NCBI GenBank assembly: GCA_017418945.1
Contig: JAFOMI010000013.1
Span: 1-53,995 of the forward strand
Origin: Bacilli bacterium
GTDB lineage: Bacteria; Bacillota_I; Bacilli_A; RF39; UBA660
Direction of reading: 5' to 3'
DNA: 53,995 nucleotides
Position 1 is the first letter of the stretch, and each line of letters starts with the position of its first letter. Below the pieces are notes generated by a model, which made no database searches, was not told the DNA's origin, and saw nothing but the letters and a program-made list of their open reading frames with translations. This document shows, one piece after another, positions 51,174 through 53,995 of the stretch. The translations under genes and the position numbers were made by a program.

Positions 51174-52583
51174 ATGGAATTTATGAAAAAGACAAAAATT
51201 ATAACTAGTTTAGGTCCATCTAGTTATAATGCTGATACATTTGAACAAATGGTATTAAATGGAGCAAACATCGCAAGAGTTAATTTTTCACATGCTACTC
51301 CAGAAGAAAAACAAATGGATATTGACACAGTTAAAGCTGTTAGAGAAAGAACAGGTTTAACTATTGGATTATTATTCGATACTAAAGGTCCTGAATTTAG
51401 AAATGGTGTTTTCGAAAATGAAGAAATTACTTTAGTTGAAGGTAATACTATTAGAATAGTTAAAGATAATGTAGTTGGAAATGAAGAAAGATTTACAGTT
51501 AATCATCCTGAAGCTATTGATAGTATTGAAGTTGGTAATTCAATTTTATTAGAAAATGGATTAATGAAATTAGAAGTTATTTCAAAAGAAAATGATGGAA
51601 TTACTTGTAAAGTTATTAATGGTGGTATTCTAGGAAATAAAAAGAGTATGGCTGTTCCAGGAGTAAAATTAAATATGCCATTCATTTCAGAACAAGATAG
51701 AGAAGATATTATCTTTGCTTGTGAAAATGATGGAGATTATTTAGCTTTATCATTTGTTTCATGTGCAGAAGATGTTATTGAAGCAAGAAAAATTATTGAT
51801 GAACATAAATCAGGAATGAAAATTATTGCTAAAATTGAAAGTATTACTGGTTTTGAAAATTTAAAATCAATATTAGAAGTTGCTGATGGAATAATGGTTG
51901 CAAGAGGAGATCTTGGTAATGAAGCTCCATTAGATATGCTACCAATTTATCAAAAAGAAATGATTAGAATGGCAAGAGAAGCTGGTAAACCAGTTGTTGT
52001 TGCTACTGAAATGCTTGAATCTATGAAGAAGAGCATGAGACCAACAAGAGCAGAAGTTACAGATGTTTCTAATGCTGTATTAGATGGAACAGATGCTGTT
52101 ATGTTATCTGGTGAAACTACTTTAGGAAAATATCCAGTAGAAGTTGTTAGATACATGGCTGAAATTTGTGCTACTGCAGAAAAATATTATGATAAAACAT
52201 TCAAATATAATAATGAAGGACAAGTTGGTTCTATAGCTAAAGGTGTTGTTGAAACAGCTAAAGCATTAGATGCTAAAGCTATTGTAGTTGCTTCAATTAC
52301 AGGAAACAGCGCTAAAAAGATTAGTAATTTAAAACCAGTATGCCCAATTATTGCTGTTTGTGAAGATCAAGAAGTTGCTAATAAATTAACAGTTTGCTAT
52401 GGTGTAAAAGCAGTTGTTGGTAAATTCACTAATGATATGGACGATTTAGTTAAACAAAATCTTGAATTAGCTAAAAAAGCATTAAATCTTCAATCAGGAG
52501 ATAAAATAGTTATTACTTCAGGTTTAACTAATTCTTCAGACGAAACTGCTGTAACTAATTTCATGAAAATTGAAGAAATCTAA
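51174..52583 (+). CDS. pyk: Pyruvate kinase
   Basis: 469 residues from ATG 51174 (AAAGGAGA eight bases upstream). KTKIITSLGPSSYNADTFEQ, NGANIARVNFSHATPEE, LLFDTKGPEFRNG, the active-site IAKIESITGFENL and DGIMVARGDLGNEAP, VATEMLESM and MLSGETTLGKYP are standard. It makes ATP and pyruvate in the last step of glycolysis. It lacks the extra C-terminal PEP-utilising-type domain found in Bacillus pyruvate kinases. Confidence 0.97.
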   Translation: MEFMKKTKIITSLGPSSYNADTFEQMVLNGANIARVNFSHATPEEKQMDIDTVKAVRERTGLTIGLLFDTKGPEFRNGVFENEEITLVEGNTIRIVKDNVVGNEERFTVNHPEAIDSIEVGNSILLENGLMKLEVISKENDGITCKVINGGILGNKKSMAVPGVKLNMPFISEQDREDIIFACENDGDYLALSFVSCAEDVIEARKIIDEHKSGMKIIAKIESITGFENLKSILEVADGIMVARGDLGNEAPLDMLPIYQKEMIRMAREAGKPVVVATEMLESMKKSMRPTRAEVTDVSNAVLDGTDAVMLSGETTLGKYPVEVVRYMAEICATAEKYYDKTFKYNNEGQVGSIAKGVVETAKALDAKAIVVASITGNSAKKISNLKPVCPIIAVCEDQEVANKLTVCYGVKAVVGKFTNDMDDLVKQNLELAKKALNLQSGDKIVITSGLTNSSDETAVTNFMKIEEI

Positions 52584-52584
52584 T

Positions 52585-52608
52585 AAGTACGATTATTCGT
52601 ACTTTTTT
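52585..52608 (+). terminator. Terminator after pyk
   Basis: AAGTACGA/TCGTACTT with a TTAT loop and TTTTTT. Confidence 0.88.
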
Positions 52609-52666
52609 CTTTTGTTATTTATGATATAATTAATTAAGATTATATGGGAATGGAAGAGATATTAAA

Positions 52667-53995
52667 ATGAGAGAAACTTTAAAGAATTTAAAAAGAGTTT
52701 ATAAGTATGCAAAAGATTATAGAAAAAACTTTATAGTTTTTACTATAATGTCAGTTTTGTTAATAGTTTTTAATATAATAAATCCTATTTTATCTGCAAA
52801 AATAATAGTTGCATTGTCAGAAAATTTGTATGTAGACTTATTAATGATTGCTCTTGTAGTAACTATTATTTATATAATTGCAGAATTAGTTGTTTTTATT
52901 ATGAGAAAGAATACTCAAGTGTTTTTTAGAGGTACTGCTAAGAATATAGAAGTAGATGCTGCTAATTCAATATTAAAAATAGAATTAAGTAATATAGATA
53001 AAAAAAATTCAGGTACTTTTATTCAAAGATTAACTAGTGATCCTAATGAAATGGGTCATATTTATACTAGAGGTATGCATTTTCTTGTAAATATATTAAC
53101 TAGTATTGGTATATTTATTGCGGTATTTTTTATAAATAAATTAGCATTTTTATATTATTTGATTAGTTTTATAATTGTTACAATATTAATGACTTTAAGA
53201 GCAAAAAAAATGAATGAAAAAGATAAAAAATGGAGAAAGCAAAAAGAAAAAACTACTAGTTTAATAACAGAACTTGTTAGAGGTATTAGGGATATTAAAA
53301 TGCTTAATGCTAAAGATTCTTTTATGGATGAAATAGATAAGAGTATAGATGATTATACAGGAACTGAATTTGAATTTAGAAATACAGATATGACATATAA
53401 TTTAGTAATAGGCATAGTTATTCATATCATGAAGCTTGGATTAATAATATTAATAATTAATTTATTAAAAGATGGTTATATAGCAACATCTATCGCACTT
53501 ATTATTTATAATTATGAAAATAGAATATATGGTAATTTTAGAGATAATGTAGGTGAATTTATAACAGAATTAAAAGCATTTAATTTGTCTTGTGATAGAG
53601 TATTCTCATTATTTACTGATGAATTTAAAAAAGAATCTTTTGGTAAAGAAAGACTTGATAATGTAAATGGTAATTTTGAATTTAAAGACGTTCATTTTTC
53701 TTATGAAGGAAATGAAGTGTTAAAAGGATTAAGTTTTAATGTTAAAGCAAATGAAACAGTAGGATTTGTAGGTAAAAGTGGTGTTGGTAAAACAACTATA
53801 TTCTCATTACTTTGTAAATTATATAATGTTGATGATAATCAAATATTTATAGATGGAAAAGATATTAATACTTTAGATGAAAAATCTATTAGAAATAATA
53901 TAACTATTATTTCACAAAATCCTTATATCTTTAATATGAGTATAAAAGATAATCTAAGATTAGTTAAAAAGAATGTTACTGATGAAGAAATAGTT
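52667..53995 (+). CDS. ABC exporter, fused membrane and ATPase domains, 3' end missing
   Basis: An ATG at 52667 opens a frame that runs off the window (443 codons so far). The first 300 or so residues hold about six membrane segments (VFTIMSVLLIVFNIINPI, LLMIALVVTIIYIIAEL and others) and the coupling region RLTSDPNEMGHIYTRGM; the ATPase part begins near residue 340 with FEFKDVHFSYEGNEVLKGLS, Walker A GKSGVGKTT and a Q-loop IISQNPYIFN. Half-transporters of this type export peptides, lipids or drugs as dimers. Substrate unknown; the ribosome site (GGAAGAG) is weak. Own extended -10 TGaTATAAT at 52622-52630. Confidence 0.9.
   Translation, partial: MRETLKNLKRVYKYAKDYRKNFIVFTIMSVLLIVFNIINPILSAKIIVALSENLYVDLLMIALVVTIIYIIAELVVFIMRKNTQVFFRGTAKNIEVDAANSILKIELSNIDKKNSGTFIQRLTSDPNEMGHIYTRGMHFLVNILTSIGIFIAVFFINKLAFLYYLISFIIVTILMTLRAKKMNEKDKKWRKQKEKTTSLITELVRGIRDIKMLNAKDSFMDEIDKSIDDYTGTEFEFRNTDMTYNLVIGIVIHIMKLGLIILIINLLKDGYIATSIALIIYNYENRIYGNFRDNVGEFITELKAFNLSCDRVFSLFTDEFKKESFGKERLDNVNGNFEFKDVHFSYEGNEVLKGLSFNVKANETVGFVGKSGVGKTTIFSLLCKLYNVDDNQIFIDGKDINTLDEKSIRNNITIISQNPYIFNMSIKDNLRLVKKNVTDEEIV

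Noticed and set aside
1-53995. TGA as a Trp codon (Mycoplasma-type code)
   Set aside because: All Trp positions in recognised proteins use TGG, and TGA ends several genes at the expected place.

Overview
The window is a chromosomal segment from a very AT-rich Gram-positive bacterium (by eye well under 30% G+C, not computed). The gene content and order are those of the class Bacilli in the broad sense: rpsB-tsf-frr, rpsP-khpA, rpsT divergent from spoIIP-yqxA-like-lepA-hemW, T-box leaders before aspS and pheS, and a glutamyl/aspartyl-tRNA amidotransferase. TGA is a normal stop (it ends spoIIP, the murT-like gene and others), so this is code 11 and not a Mycoplasma-type code 4 genome. A cell wall is implied by murE, murI, an L,D-transpeptidase, a VanY-type carboxypeptidase and a class B sortase. 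An uncultured, deep-branching Bacilli lineage close to Erysipelotrichia/Mollicutes fits best, but this is inferred from style rather than a search.

Layout: 1-5.8 kb holds a truncated ABC-F ATPase, a Fic protein with its own operator-like repeats, a flavodoxin-fold reductase, a zinc-ribbon protein, sortase B, an AlkD-like glycosylase and a membrane thioredoxin-like protein. 5.8-8.2 kb holds murE and an RluA-type pseudouridine synthase. 8.2-13.7 kb is one coherent module: tRNA-Asn, a T-box whose specifier is best read as the Asn codon AAC, then aspS-gatC-gatA-gatB, i.e. the indirect route to Asn-tRNA under tRNA-Asn control. 13.7-17.9 kb holds an L,D-transpeptidase, three tRNA genes that all carry C34 anticodons (Leu CAA, Gln CUG, Thr CGU), a frameshifted phage-type BRO-N protein, murI and a methyltransferase. 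18.3-24.7 kb is a Phe T-box with pheS-pheT, then polA. 24.8-31 kb carries lineage-specific proteins (two share an exported N-terminal module; one is a 742-residue repeat protein), a Xer recombinase and an Smr protein. 31-38.3 kb is priA, rpsB (with an unusual C-terminal domain), tsf, frr, cotE, rpsP and khpA. 38.3-40.3 kb (minus strand) is a MurT/GatD-like pair that has lost key active-site residues. 40.8-52.6 kb holds yebC, vanY-like, a transglutaminase-like protein, rpsT, spoIIP, a yqxA-like gene, lepA, a SpoIIID-like HTH protein, hemW, a CBS-containing pyrophosphatase and pyk. The window ends inside an ABC exporter gene.

The observations I rate highest are: the degenerate MurT/GatD pair; the tRNA-Asn/T-box/aspS-gatCAB module; sporulation-type genes (cotE, spoIIP, yqxA-like, possibly spoIIID-like) in this type of genome; a BRO-N gene broken by one extra A beside a cluster of C34 tRNAs; ribosomal protein S2 fused to a SAP/Rho-N-like domain; and two small membrane-protein paralogues with near-identical, apparently leaderless starts. 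Most promoters here are extended -10 elements (TGn before TATAAT), and most transcription units end in clear hairpin plus T-tract terminators, several of them serving both strands. No CRISPR array, insertion sequence, rRNA gene or replication origin was seen.
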